Source: Paroedura picta (taxonomy: Eukaryota; Chordata; Lepidosauria; Squamata; Gekkonidae). Taken from it: 64,000 nt of DNA. Below the pieces are notes generated by a model. The model was given only the letters and a program-made list of their open reading frames with translations, was not told where the DNA came from and searched no databases. Positions 30,228 through 41,400 of this stretch are shown here, one piece after another. Position numbers and translations under genes: made by a program. Where the stretch lies: contig NC_135373.1 of the NCBI RefSeq assembly GCF_049243985.1, positions 8,105,501 to 8,169,500 of the forward strand, given 5' to 3'. Position 1 is the stretch's first letter. Each line of letters opens with the position of its first letter.

Positions 30228-30584
30228 GAGTGGTCCTCAACCTTCCTAATGCCATGACCCTTTAATACCTTTCCTCCTGTTGTGGTGACCCCCAACCATA
30301 AAACTAGGCAAGGGTTCTTTCATAGAAATCAAACCGAAACTGACCAAATGGCATGAAGATCCATTGCTCATGATTGTATTTAAATTGGTTTTTCCCCGGG
30401 GTTTCTCAGTTCAGTTCTGCCTCTTGTCCCACCATGCCGATCTCGCTCTTTTTCACTGCTCCAGACGCCTGCAGGAGGAGCAACAGTGGTGGCCCCCCCA
30501 GCCAAGCTGCTTGCCCTGCTGTGACCCCTGTGAAAGGGTCATTCGGCCCCCAAATGGGTCCCGACTCCAGGTTGAGCACCACTG
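30228..30584 (+). mobile_element. SPIN-like hAT non-autonomous element
   Basis: The left end GTGGTCCTCAACCTTCCTAA with TGCCATGACCCTTTAATACC, and the right end CCCCTGTGAAAGGGTC..CAGGTTGAGCACCACTG, match the termini of SPIN elements. The interior (TTCTTTCATAGAAATCAAAC..) is different from classical SPIN. The flanking 8-bp duplication matches at 7 of 8 positions (GCCTAAAG / ACCTAAAG). Confidence 0.8.
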
Positions 30585-31089
30585 ACCTAAAGGATGTAGA
30601 CGGGATTCTTAAGGACACCAAGGCTAATTTCTTATTCCCTGGATCCTCATCTGTTGTGTCTTGGGAAACCAGCTTGGGTTGTACATGCTTGTGGTGAAGA
30701 GACTTTTAGAAGGCTCCTCAGCCTCTAAAGGAAGCCTGGATCTCCCCCCTCTTTAAAAGAAGTCGCTTTTCGACCTGACTAGCTCTCAGGTGTGTTTTAA
30801 ATGTGCCTTCCATGGAGCAATATAAAAAGATTTTCTGGTTCTCTGGAAGGTTACCATGCAAGAATGAAAAATCTTTGGCCACTTCTTGTTCTACTTCTAA
30901 TGAAATATACTGGTGCCTGCAGGCCACATCATGGAATTGTTGCTGTGTTGCAGGGGTCCCCCAACATGGTGACCATGGACACTAGTCAATATTTTTCTTG
31001 GTGCTCACCTAGTGTTTCCAGAAGGTGGATGGGGCTCTGGTTCCTACTCGGACATCCTCAGCCACCTTTCAACCAGGCTCCTTTGCCAT

Positions 31090-31480
31090 CATGAGGGTGT
31101 GGAGGCGCTAGATGTGCTCAGAGTCAGTAGGGGCACGGCCAGGTCGGCTCCAGGTACGGCTTCAAGTGGGGCAGCTGCGCGGGCCGAGCCTCCTCGCTGG
31201 TGTCTAGGACCACGGAGCAGGCTGTGCTGGACACTCTTGTGCTTGGCCAGGTTGTTAAAACAGAGCCAGGTACGGCAGAGGTATGTGCTCCGAGTACAGC
31301 ACCAGCGGTGAGTCAAAGCACTGTGAGCTCAGGCCCATGTGGTCCGGGCTAGGTGACTGTTCAGAGCTGTGGTCACCACCTGAGCGGCAGTGGTGGTACC
31401 TTGGTCTGGCACCAGCCTCCTCTATTGCTCCTGTCTCGCCCTGGCCTTGCTGGGAAAGGCACTCCCAGGGACACCCCAGC
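31090..31480 (-). pseudogene. Possible C2H2 zinc-finger-like gene fragment
   Basis: The minus strand encodes YLCRTWLCFNNLAKHKSVQH, which has the spacing of a slightly damaged C2H2 finger (C..C..F..L..H..H). A Ser/His-rich stretch precedes it, and the frames do not join cleanly. Flanking DNA is non-coding. It could be a decayed zinc-finger exon or coincidence. Confidence 0.25.
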
Positions 31481-31578
31481 CTCACAATAGCATATTCACA
31501 GCAGGCCTGAAGGGAAGGGGGACATGGAATTCAGGGCAAAAGTCACAATTGACACTGAGTGGGAAATATTGCATGAAG

Positions 31579-31842
31579 GAGAAAAATTGGTTCTTATATG
31601 GTGCTTTACTCTACTCAAAGGAGTCCCAAAGCGGCTTCCAATCACCTTCCCTTTCCTCTCCCCACAACAGACACCCTGTGAGGTAGGTAGGGCTATGGGA
31701 GCGCTGATATTACTGCTCGGTCAGAACAGCTTTATTGGTGCTGTAGCGAGCCCAAGTCACCCAGATGGTTGCATGGAGCATGGAATCAAACCCGGCTCGC
31801 CAGATTACCAGTCTGCACTCCTAAACACTACACCAAGTTGGC
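31579..31842 (-). repeat. tRNA SINE with GAA-type tail
   Basis: This minus copy has the tail AAATTGGTTCTTATATGGTG and the B-box complement GGAATCAAACCCG, and ends at ACACTACACCAAGTTGGC. Confidence 0.75.
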
Positions 31843-32496
31843 ACTCTTTTCCAATAGGGAAAAGGCAGCCTCGTTTTGTCAGCAGTTGCTAGGCAGATCC
31901 CTCGGACTGCCTTTTTCCTATTGTTGGAATATGCTCCACTTGGGGGCGATTGCCGCCTCCTTCAAGAAGTGAGTCATCACCACCACATCTTTCATTTTAT
32001 GTATATGTAATAATAAAGAGTAATGACAGGTCATGACGAGTTCTAAAACAAATTTCCAGCGAGACAGCCACATCCGTCACCTACACGCAACCGCCAAAGA
32101 CTGCCGTGCCACCCTTGAAGACTAACACACTGAGTGTGGCCTACATTTTCATGAGCTGGAACCCACACAGTCACATGCTGTGCCAAGCTTCCCTGAGGGA
32201 AATCAGAGGCAATCTCAAAGTGAGTTATTGCTGGCTCATTTTGTCCCAGGTGCCCCAAGCCCTTGTTCTTAGAAATTAACCCTGGCTATTCGAGCCAAAT
32301 GCAGGGAAAGCAGCACTGTACAGGGTGATCTTTGAAGATATGCAGGGCTCAACACGGGAATGGTAGGCCACCATGACACACAAAGGAAGGCAAAAGCCTC
32401 TGCATTTCTTCTGCCTTGAAAGCCCCTTGCTGGGATTGCCAAACGTCAGCTGCGATTTGACAGCATTCTAACCAGTGTCACGCCCCATCCCACCTT

Positions 32497-33275
32497 ATTT
32501 TATTTATTTTAGATTTTTATACCGCCCTTCCATACGGCTCTGGGCGGTTTACGTATAGCATCATATATGACCTATAACATAATTAAACAGAACATTGCAA
32601 CAAATATAATATTTATATAACAATGTATAACAATCATAACATATCAACCAGAAAAATATTTAACAGGAACAGGAATACTGACACAGCTTTGGGGGTTGGT
32701 CAGATTCTCTGGCCATGGGAGGGGGTGCCTGGGGTGGGCAGTGGGTTTTTTGGGACTGGTCGGCCTCACAAATGCCTGGTAGAGGAACTCCATTTTGCAG
32801 GCCCTGTGAAATTGTGAGAGTTCAGGCAGGGCCCTGATCTCTTTAGCAAGCTCGTTCCACCAGATGGGGATCAGGGCCGAGAGGGCTCTGGCCCTTGTTG
32901 AGGTCCAACATGCTTTTCTGGGGCCAAGGATCCGCAACCAATTGGAGGTGGTGGAGCATAAGGCTCTTTGGGGGTATTGGCAGGGAGGCAGTCTCTCCGA
33001 TACAGTGGGCCCAGACTGCATATGGCCTTAAAGGTGATTACCAAAACCTTAAGCTTAATCCGGAATTCTACTGGGAGCCAGCCGAGTTGCTGGAGTATAG
33101 GATGGATGTGATATCTCCATGGTGTATTGGTGAGAATCCTAGCTGCAGCATTCCATACCAGCTGTAGTTTCCAGATCAAGGATAAGGGCAGGCCAGCGTA
33201 GAGCGATGTACAGAAGCCCAGTCTAGAGGTGACCCTCATATGGATCACTGTAACTAGGTGTTCTGGAGCCATGCA
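32497..33275 (-). mobile_element. L2 LINE, RT C-terminal region and 3' end
   Basis: The 3' end is at 32497 (TTTATACCGCCCTTCC, complement of the L2 tail). Translation of 33272 to 32871 gives the reverse-transcriptase C-terminal part, with LGFCTSLYAGLPLSLIWKLQ and LQQLGWLPVEFRIKLKVLV followed by FKAICSLGP, typical of the L2/CR1 clade. A nearby frame continues with ELAKEIRALPELSQFHRACK. It is 5'-truncated and frame-broken. Confidence 0.85.
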
Positions 33276-33289
33276 GGGTGCTAGTAGCC

Positions 33290-34240
33290 AAGTATCAGTT
33301 TAATTTAGCACACTCTCCTTCAACCCCAGCTCACCAAAACCTGAAGTTGTTCTACCACCACCCACTCAACTGCCTTCCTCCAAAGAAGGTCCGATGTATA
33401 ATTTGCTACATCCTTCTCAAGCACGGAAGGCTTCTCACCCGCAGGAGTCTAGAAAATCTACCTCCTTCAGGATTTTAAATAACCTTCAATTGGACACACA
33501 TTCATTATCCTGGCCAAGGGAGCCTCCACCTTTCTCATAATGCCATATAATTAACCATGAGGGGGAAAGGCTCAAGTTTATATGTTTGCATGACACCTAG
33601 AAACCTGTCAACTTTGACACGGGGAGTCTAAAGTCAAGTCAGAAGGGACAGACTCTATCAGAAATGGATCTTGAAACTGTCAGGACTGAGAAGATGGAAT
33701 CTGGTCTTCCGGGGAATCCGGCCCAGGATTGTGAAGACTTTTTCAATTTTAGATAGTTCAGCGGGATGAACGTTGGCAAGCAACATGAATGATGGAGAAG
33801 AATGCATGCTCTTTGCCACCATCTTCCTGTTGCCATGATACTCCTGTTTCCAGAAACGGCTGGGTTACAAGAGCTCTAAGTTTCCAGTCCAGAGATGGAG
33901 AAACTTGGCAACTTGCACAACATCGATTTACTGTTCAGCAGAACCCTCCCCCTTGGACACCATTTTGTTTTTCAGCTGTTTCACGGGGACACTCAGGCCT
34001 GGCCACATGCAGAAAACATGCAACGCCCTGAGCAACTGAGTCACTCCTTGACTTTGCAGCATGTATGGCCTGATATGTCTGATTTGGGAAAGAAATACTT
34101 TTATTCCTTTCTTTTTCAACATATAGTTGTCAACTTTTTAAAGATGTCTCTCTGGCAGTCCCTTTAGTATAAGTCTCTTTAATGGCAGTCCCTTTAATAT
34201 CTGCAGCAAACAACAGGCAACCTTCCACATAGGGTTGCCG
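33290..34240. other. Intergenic, nothing assigned
   Basis: I see no supported exons. A small fragment of the 832-1043 repeat (GGTTGCCGACCTCCAG) closes the stretch, directly before the SINE at 34247. Confidence 0.35.
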
Positions 34241-34246
34241 ACCTCC

Positions 34247-34625
34247 AGCTTGGTGTAGTAGTTAGGAGTGCGGACTTCTAATCTGGTGAGACGGGTTTGA
34301 TTACACGTTCCCCAACTGCAGCAAGCTGGGTGACCTTGGGCTCGTCACAGCACTGATAAAACTGTTCTGACTGAGCAGGAATATCAGGGCTCTCCTCACA
34401 GGGTGTCTGTTGTGGGGAGAGAAAAAGGAAAGGCTTCTTGGGGTAGAGAAAAGCGGCATATAAGAACCAACTCTTCTTCTTCTTCAGTAATATCAGGGCT
34501 CTCTCAGCCGCACCTATCTCACAGGGTGTCTGTTGTGGGGAGAGGAAAGGGAAGATGAATGTAAGCTGCTTTGAGACTCCTTCGGGTAGAGAAAAGCGGC
34601 ATATAAGAACCAATTCTCTTCTTCA
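34247..34625 (+). repeat. tRNA SINE with dimeric tail
   Basis: Head AGCTTGGTGTAGTAGTTAGG, B-box CGGGTTTGATTACACG. The tail unit appears twice, first shortened (34372-34483) and then complete (34484-34625), each ending in GCGGCATATAAGAACCAA plus CTT repeats. Confidence 0.8.
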
Positions 34626-34635
34626 TGTAGCGCTT

Positions 34636-34820
34636 GGACATCTCCCACTATTGTTGATTGCCAGACAGCAGATTCCCACGGGAAATGGTGGCTTTGGAGG
34701 GGGAAGATTATGGCATTATACCCCTCTCTTCCCCAAATTCCAAATATTTGGGGGGTGGAGCCTGAGGAGGGAGGGAGGGGCTTGGGAAGGAATGGGACAG
34801 TGAGTGACGCCATGGAGCCA
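34636..34820. repeat. 832-1043 family repeat, partly inverted
   Basis: The first part is plus-oriented (GGGAAATGGTGGCTTTGGAG..). From about 34745 the sequence is minus-oriented (TTGGGGGGTGGAGCCTGAGG). It is either a rearranged single copy or two abutting fragments. Confidence 0.4.
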
Positions 34821-34839
34821 TAAGGACACAAGCAAAGAC

Positions 34840-35275
34840 ATGTCGGATCGGGCCAATGGTCCATCCTCTGTGGTCAAAACTCAAATGCTGTCAGGAGATT
34901 CACCAGCAGGGCCAGACCCCTTGAAGCCCTCCCACTGTTGCCCTCCAAGTACCAAGAACACAGAGCAGCACTGCCCCAGACAGAGTGATGCATCTGTGCC
35001 TTGTAGCTAAGAGCCACTGATGCATCTCTGCTCCATGTGTTTCTCCAATCCCCCTTTGAAGGTGTCTACACTTGGTGCCACCACCAATTCTTGCAGCAGT
35101 GAATTCCACATGTCAATTACTCTTGGGGTGGATCAGGACTGCCTTTTATCTTATGGAGGCCCCCTGCTCCTTAATGTCCATGGAATTCTTGTATCGTGAG
35201 AAAGGGAGAAAAAGTACTTCTTTCTCTCCCTCCTCTACCTTGCAGAATCCTACAAATCTTCCTTACCCATCTCTC
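34840..35275 (-). mobile_element. CR1 LINE fragment
   Basis: Minus-oriented blocks are GATCGGGCCAATGGTCCATC, GAAGCCCTCCCACTGTTGCC and AAGAACACAGAGCAGCACTG, then CACTGATGCATCTCTGCTCC, CAGTGAATTCCACATGTCAA and TTCTTGTATCGTGAGAAAGG. This is a different CR1 subfamily from the copies at 27406 and 55697. Confidence 0.8.
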
Positions 35276-36211
35276 TCCGCCCCCTAAAGCAGCCATTTTC
35301 TCCATGGGGATCGACCTCAGCTGCTTGGAGATCAGTTCTAATTCTGTCAGATCTCCAGGGCCCACCTGGAGGCTGGCAGCCCTACAAATCAGCCCTAAAC
35401 ATAAGTCTTCATTGGACAAGCCTTACCACATGACCAGCTCTGGCCTATCACCATTCAAGAAAACACTGGCTTGCTCAGAATAGAATCGTTAAGTTGGGGG
35501 AACGGGACACAGGACTGAATTAGAATTAGTTGCTCTTACTTCTGAGTAAACGTATGTGGGCTTGAGCAGCCCCCAGTGTCACCTCCCCATGTCATAAATA
35601 CATACATTTTATAACCAGATCCTCTCCTCAATTGCTCAGAGGGAGGAAATAACTTTTCGAGAGACAAACCAAGGCTACAAAGCGCCACTGAGCATATTCC
35701 CTCCTTATCAGCCCTACAATTCCTAATTTTTCTATTCTTTTAACCCTTCTTTTAAGAAGCTACATTCCCCCTCCCACCCTACAAGCTTTGGCCTTCTCCA
35801 GTTCTAACAAACAGGCTGGCCAATTCACACTCCCTTTTCTCCTTAAAAAGAACTTTAAAAAATCCTTCTAGTTTGTATTCTGGTTAAGGGACAGACATGG
35901 GATTATGAAGGAAGGGAACATGATGTTTCTATTGATGCTCCGGGCTAAAAGGACGATCATGGAAGTCTTTTAAATCACGAATGGCCTGGAGCAACTGAAC
36001 AAAATCTTTCCCTCCCTTTAATATAAACACACAAATGGGGTGGGGGGGGAGGGTTAGGGTGTGGAAAACAGCTCTCTCTCTCTCTCTCTCTGTTTCTAGA
36101 CTGGACAGCGACACCCTTAAGATAAAGTTTTATTCAAGGTGTGAGCTTTCGCAGTGTGCCGGTCCCGCCGCCCCTCCCAATGCACACTTTCTCAGTTACC
36201 TGCTCAGGAAA

Positions 36212-36572
36212 GCTTAAACCACACTTTCTCAACTTTTTTTGCCATTGAGAAACGCCAGAAGTGTCACAATCGTGCAGGATATTATTGGGAAGCGTAGCTG
36301 TGCTTCCCCTTCTCACCCCCTCCAGGCCCATCACTGGCCACTGGGGTAAGGGGTCAACATGGTTTAGGATGCTTAGGGCTGATCCTGCGTTGAGCAGGGG
36401 GTTGGACTAGATGGCCTGTATGGCCCCTTCCAACTCTTCTATGATTCTATGGCTTATCTATAGTCACATCAAATATATACAAAACTGATTTAACTCCCAC
36501 CCATTCAGGACACCCTGCTAGGGCCGTCAGGGCACCCCAGGGTTTCACAAAACCCTGGTTGAGAAAGCCTGG
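36212..36572 (+). mobile_element. AGCCTTTCTCAAC-family transposon with CR1 insertion
   Basis: The ends are CACACTTTCTCAAC and GGTTGAGAAAGCCTGG. A CR1 3' tail fragment (36367-36452) interrupts the interior. Confidence 0.65.
36367..36452 (+). mobile_element. CR1 LINE 3' tail (nested)
   Basis: GGATGCTTAGGGCTGATCCT..GGGGTTGGACTAGATGGCC..CAACTCTTCTATGATTCTA is a short, well preserved CR1 terminus inside an older DNA transposon. Confidence 0.85.
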
Positions 36573-36605
36573 CTTATACCCTGAATCCCACCGCACTGCA
36601 ACTTT

Positions 36606-36825
36606 TTAGAATCATAGAGTTGGAAGGGACCTCCTGGGCCATCTAGTCCAGCCCCCTGCACTATGCAGGACACTCACATCCCAATCGCTCATCCACTGTC
36701 ACCTGCCACCCCCATGAACCTTCACAGAATCAGCCTCTCCTCACATGGCTATCCTGCCTCTGTTTAAAAATTTCCAAAGAAGGAGAACCCACCACCTCCC
36801 GAGGAAGCCTGTTCTCTTCTCTTGC
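36606..36825 (-). mobile_element. CR1 LINE 3' end
   Basis: It opens with AGAATCATAGAGTTGGAAGG, then CTAGTCCAGCCCCCTGCACT, CAGAATCAGCCTCTCCTC and AAGGAGAACCCACCACCTCC. This is the same subfamily as 21815-22062, in the opposite orientation. Confidence 0.85.
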
Positions 36826-37380
36826 TCCAGACCAACCCAGCGACCCACCTGAATCTCTCCAGACTGGACAGTCCTCTATTCAGAGAAAGCAAGGGTGCCA
36901 TTGTGAAATGCTGGAATCGAAGGGGAGGGGGGAACCCCCCAGGAGGGGGTTCTGCTCAGGGGGAACAGGGTTCCGATCCTCGGGGCCAAACTCCACGCAA
37001 TGTTACAGGAAGTTTACTCGGTTGGCCTCCAAGGTGTCCCTGGACTCAAAAATCTGTTCCGCTGCTTCAGACCCACAGAGTGAACCGCTTGAAGCTACTT
37101 CGGAGCAGGCACAAGAGTGTGATGTTCAAACAAATCCAACCGCTCTCGGCCCCACAAGCCAGTTCCGAAGCTGTCGGGAAGGAAGCGCAGCCCGATCCTC
37201 GGCGGAGGGGACTGCGATCCGAGGCACCATTCAGCCTTGCCGCATTGACTACTAATCCCCAATTGGCAGCAGGGTCGATCCGGTGGCAACAAAAACAAAC
37301 CCACCGGATTTAGGGAACACCCTAAAAAACAGCGCTGTATTCCAGAAATAAGCATTCGTGGACACCCTTTCCCCCCCTTT

Positions 37381-37399
37381 CACGTGTACATTGCACGTG
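37381..37399. promoter_or_regulatory. Two CACGTG E-boxes upstream of USF2
   Basis: CACGTG occurs at 37381-37386 and 37394-37399, starts 13 bp apart. CACGTG is the canonical binding site of USF1/USF2. The pair lies at the upstream edge of the CpG island, 0.94 kb before the ATG, so the sites could allow self-regulation. That is an inference. Confidence 0.55.
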
Positions 37400-37754
37400 A
37401 AGAATGAAACCTCCGAGTCTTTACGGCGCCCTTAGCCATTTCCGTTTCCTAGCCACAGTCGTGCTCAGGATCGCAGCCTCCCGGGAACCGCTTTTGTGCC
37501 CCTGCCCGGTCTCCCCTCCCTCTCCGTGCGGGGGACTCCCGTTTCCTTCCGAACTGTCAACACTCCTCCATAACTGGGCCCGACCAGCCACTGTCTAGAC
37601 CAGGGAGCCTGCGCGCATGCGCCCTGGGGACCACAAAAGGGGGGGTGCAGAAGAAGAACGGGCTGGGGGGGGGGAGAGAGAAAGAGAGCGAAACGAGACT
37701 GTCGAGCCCCCGATCGCGCGCGCGGCTCCGCTCCCCGCCGCTCTTTCATCCCGG

Positions 37755-37960
37755 GTTGCAACGTTCGATCCGGGCGCCCCGCGTTCCATCCGCAACGTTC
37801 CATTCCGCCCTCCTCCTTTTCCTCCTCCCGCGGCTGCTTGCTGCTGCTACTGCTGCTGCGGCGGCCGCTTTTCCCCCGCCCCGGATCGTCGCAACGTTCT
37901 ATCCCCTCCCCCTCCCCGCTCGGGCTGTTGCAACGTTCCATCCGCCGCCGAACGTTCCAA
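37755..37960. promoter_or_regulatory. Repeated GCAACGTTC(C/G)ATCC motif in the USF2 promoter
   Basis: Five related copies occur: GGTTGCAACGTTCGATCCGG at about 37755, CCGCAACGTTCCATTCC at about 37790, TCGCAACGTTCTATCCC at about 37888, GTTGCAACGTTCCATCCG at about 37927, and GAACGTTCCAAGG at about 37949. A partial GCGTTCCATCCG sits between the first two. The palindromic AACGTT core is shared. I do not know the factor. Confidence 0.5.
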
Positions 37961-38048
37961 GGCAGGCCGCCGCCGCGCTCCGCCTGCCTGCAGCCCCGCC
38001 GCGTCCTCCGGCCTCGGGCTCCCGCGGCTCGCCCCGTCTCTTCCCCCT

Positions 38049-38054
38049 CACGTG
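38049..38054. promoter_or_regulatory. Third CACGTG E-box, proximal USF2 promoter
   Basis: CACGTG lies in CCCTCACGTGTCCCGG, 287 bp before the USF2 ATG. A related TCACATGACC (M-box-like) follows at about 38114. Confidence 0.5.
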
Positions 38055-38335
38055 TCCCGGGCTCCCAGCTGGGGAAGGCGGGGAGGGAGAGGATCGCTCG
38101 CTCGCTCTCCTCCTCACATGACCCGAGTGTTTGTCCCCGTGATCAGCGCCTCGGCTCCCGTGTCTCCTCCGCGTCCCCTCTACCTCCATCCGGCGTGAGA
38201 TTTCGACTCGCTCCCCCCTTCTCTCCTTCCTCCCTTCCCCCCCACCCCTCCCTCCCCCCCCCCTGGTCGCCTTCTCTCCCCCCCCCCCTCTCCCTTCCCC
38301 CCTTCCCTTCCCTTCCCCCCCTTCCCTCTCCCCCC

Positions 38336-38400
38336 ATGGACATGCTGGATCCCGGCCTGGACACAGCCACTGCCTCTGCCGCCGCCGCTGCCGCCGCCAG
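38336..38400 (+). CDS. USF2: USF2 exon 1, coding part
   Basis: ATG GAC ATG begins [20 protein letters not shown], matching the human [10 protein letters not shown] start, with a short poly-Ala run encoded by GCC/GCT repeats. The context before the ATG is C-rich. It ends GCCAG|GTAAGAGG in phase 2. The second in-frame ATG (codon 3) could also serve as a start. Confidence 0.93.
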
Positions 38401-41400
38401 GTAAGAGGAGCGCCCCCCCCCTTTCCACCTTCCCACCCCGCAGGCTCTCTTTGAAGGCCTCGATCCTCGCCGTCGCGGCCGGGCCTAGGCAGCGTGGGGG
38501 GAGGGGAGAGGAAACCGGCCATGAGCCGCCGCCGCCGCCTCCTCCTCCTGCGGCTGCAGCAGCAGCACAGAGAAGGGGGAGAACAAAATGGAGGACGAGG
38601 CGCTGCTCGGGAGACGAGCGCTTGGGGGGCTAAGGGGGCGCCCCGGCCACTTCGGTCCCGGCTGGCGGGGACAAGGGACGGCCGCTTGCTTGCTCGCTTG
38701 CTGGCTTCTTTTTTGGGGGGGTCTGCGAAGGGGTATTGTCAGAGGGCCAGGGCGGGGCTGGGGGGCGAGCCTTGCATGGGGGGCAGGGCAGGCCCCTGGT
38801 GGTGGGTTCGGGGGGGTTGGGGGTCTGCCTGGGGCAGGGGCCGAGGGACCGTGGAGCCCGGGGGTGGGGGGGGAGCCCGGGGGAAGGAGAGCGGCTTGCG
38901 AAGAAGGAAGGCGGCGTTGTCTGGGGCGGAATCGCCGGGCAGAGAAGGAGGCGGGGGGGGGGGGGGGAAGAAGTGGAGTCCTGGGGGCGCGATCCTACAG
39001 TTTTGGGGGTTTTCCAATGGGGGGTGCGGGAGAGAGTTGAAGCCTAAGAACGCAGGACTCGGGACTCTGCGCGCACCGCCTGCGCACTAGTCGAGAAGCT
39101 GGGGATAGTAGCCCTGCGCATTGCCCTGGGCTCAGTGGCCCCGACGGGGCAAAACAACTATTGAGTGTCATAAAGCCCCCCCTCTCCCCGGGTGTCCCAT
39201 GCTCCCTGGTTGTGGCAACTTGGCAGGCCTAGCCCATTGAAAAGTGTACCATAAGGATCGTGTGAATGCTCCATGCGCTTACCCTGGGCCCCGAAGTGTC
39301 ACATCTGATTCTCCAGGCCTTTGTTCGAGGAGCTCAGAGCAATGTTTTCCTTTTCCTCGTTTCATCCTCACAACGACCCTGCAAGGTGGATCAGGCCGAG
39401 AGAGAATTGCCAGCGCCACAAGCCGATAAGGTTGATCAGGCGCACAGAAGACAGCTGGCGCGACAACCCTGTGAGGTGGATCAGGCCGAGAGAAAATGAG
39501 TTTCAAATAATCATAACAATAATCATTTTATCTCGCACAATGTGAGGATCCAAAGCACTTTGTGTACATGTTCTCCATTCTCTCTCCGTAATTTGGACAA
39601 CAGCCACCTTTATAAAATAAACCTTTTATTACCTTTGTTAGGTTATAATAGTGAGCGTCCTGTGGGGAGGGCGAAGGTGACAGAGGGATGGAATCCTGGC
39701 GTGCCTGTGGTTTATAGCTGTCTGACTTGAACCTGGATCTGTGCCTTGCCAGGGCTAGGGTTGTCAAATTTCAGGTGGGGCCCAGAGACCTCCTGGAATT
39801 CCTGTTGGCCCCCCAGGGCAGTAAAGATCTTTTCCCTTGGAGAAAAATGGCTGGTTTGGAGAGGGGACTCTATGGCAGCATACTGGGCTGAAGTCATTGT
39901 CCTCCCCAAACCCCGCCCACTCCAGGCTCCACCCCCAAATAGGCAGCTGTATGTGCCACTGCTTTACTGGCATGGAATGTAGCTGGGCCAGGATTGCAAC
40001 TTTTTCTGTGGAATATGTACGCGTGTGTGTGTGTGTATTTCAGAAGCTAAGCAAGATCAGCTCTTGGATGGGAGACCACCCAGGAAGCCCCTAAGGCTGT
40101 CTGGGGGTGAGTCGGGGATTCGAACCTGAGTTTCGCACATATTTGTCCAGCTCACTAACTGCTCTACTCAGCTGGCTGTGCATGTAGCAAAGGATTTATT
40201 TATTTACTTTATTTCTCCCCTATCAGGACCCCAATAAGCTTACCTGTATTCCCTTCTCCATTTTATCCTCATGACAACCCTGTGCGGTTGGTTGGGCCGA
40301 GAGAGTTTTTACTGCCCTGAGGTCACACAGCCAGCTCCCGGGACGGGAGTGGGGATTCGAACCTGGGTCTTCCAGGTTCTAGTTGAACACTCTTAATGAC
40401 TACACCACACTGGCAAGATTCCCTGCATCTGTCATCCTTCCTTTTCTTGGTCTGATCCCTGGAAGTGTTTTTTTGGAATTGGGGAATGGCAATGATATTC
40501 TTCTCTAGGAAGGGGCCTTTGATGACCTTGACATTTATGGGGGCAAGTTAGGGGCAGGAAGGAAGCAAAAGGGGGGCAGCATTTCCTTAATGTGAATGGC
40601 AGCCAGTCCCCGTGGGTGAGATACTCTCTCCCAGAAGCATTAGCCAGCTGCCTGGAAGCAGTGATGGGGTGGCTCAAGCAGAGTCACCTGAAGCTCAACC
40701 CTTCAAAGATGGAGGTCCTGTGGCTGGGCAGGAAAGGTCCAAGCGAGGAAGCGTGCCTGCCCACCCTGGATGGAGTGCAGCTATCAGTGACCTTCTCCGC
40801 CAGGAACCTGGGGGTGATCCTTGATGCCTCCCTCTCAGTGGAGGCTCAGATCACGAAGGTAACGCGGCTGGAATGTTACCACCTTCGACAGGCCAAATTA
40901 CTAGCACCCTACTTGGCCCTGGAACACCTAGTCACAGTGATCCTTGCGACGGTCACCTCTAGTTCGGACTTCTGCAACTCGCTCTACGCTGACTTGTCCT
41001 TATCCTTGACCTGGAAACAACAATTGATCCAGAACGCTGCCGCCAGGGTCCTCACAGCAACACCTCGGAGGTCCCACATCCAGCCCATCCTCCAGCAGCT
41101 GCATTGGCTCCTGGTTGAATTCCAGATCAGGCTTAAGGTTCTGGTTATCATCTTTAAGGCCATATGTGGTCTGGGCCCAGTGTACCTGAGGGATCGTCTC
41201 TCGGCCTACACCCAACAACGAACCTTGCGCTCCACCGCTTCCAACTTCCTGGTGGTCCCTGGCCCCAGGGAAGCTCACTTGACCTCAACCAGGGCCAGAG
41301 CTTTCTCCATCCTGGCCCCCTACCTGGTGGAACGAGCTCCCGGAGGAGATCATGGCCCTGATGGAACTCGAAGAGTTCCGCAGGGCCTGCAAAAGGGAGC

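Larger units (their letters stand above)
37400..39110. promoter_or_regulatory. CpG island, USF2 promoter and first exon
   Basis: This is a sharply GC- and CpG-rich block of about 1.7 kb in AT-richer surroundings, free of the repeats that fill the neighbourhood. It contains the USF2 start codon at 38336. Polypyrimidine-rich sequence (CCCTCC runs, 38200-38335) immediately precedes the ATG and is probably 5' UTR. No TATA box is obvious. Both strands have long open frames from composition alone. Confidence 0.85.

Noticed and set aside
37465-39090. Overlapping Arg/Pro/Gly-rich frames of up to 207 codons around the USF2 start
   Set aside because: CpG-island composition removes stop codons on both strands. 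Only the MDMLDPGLD frame at 38336 is real.
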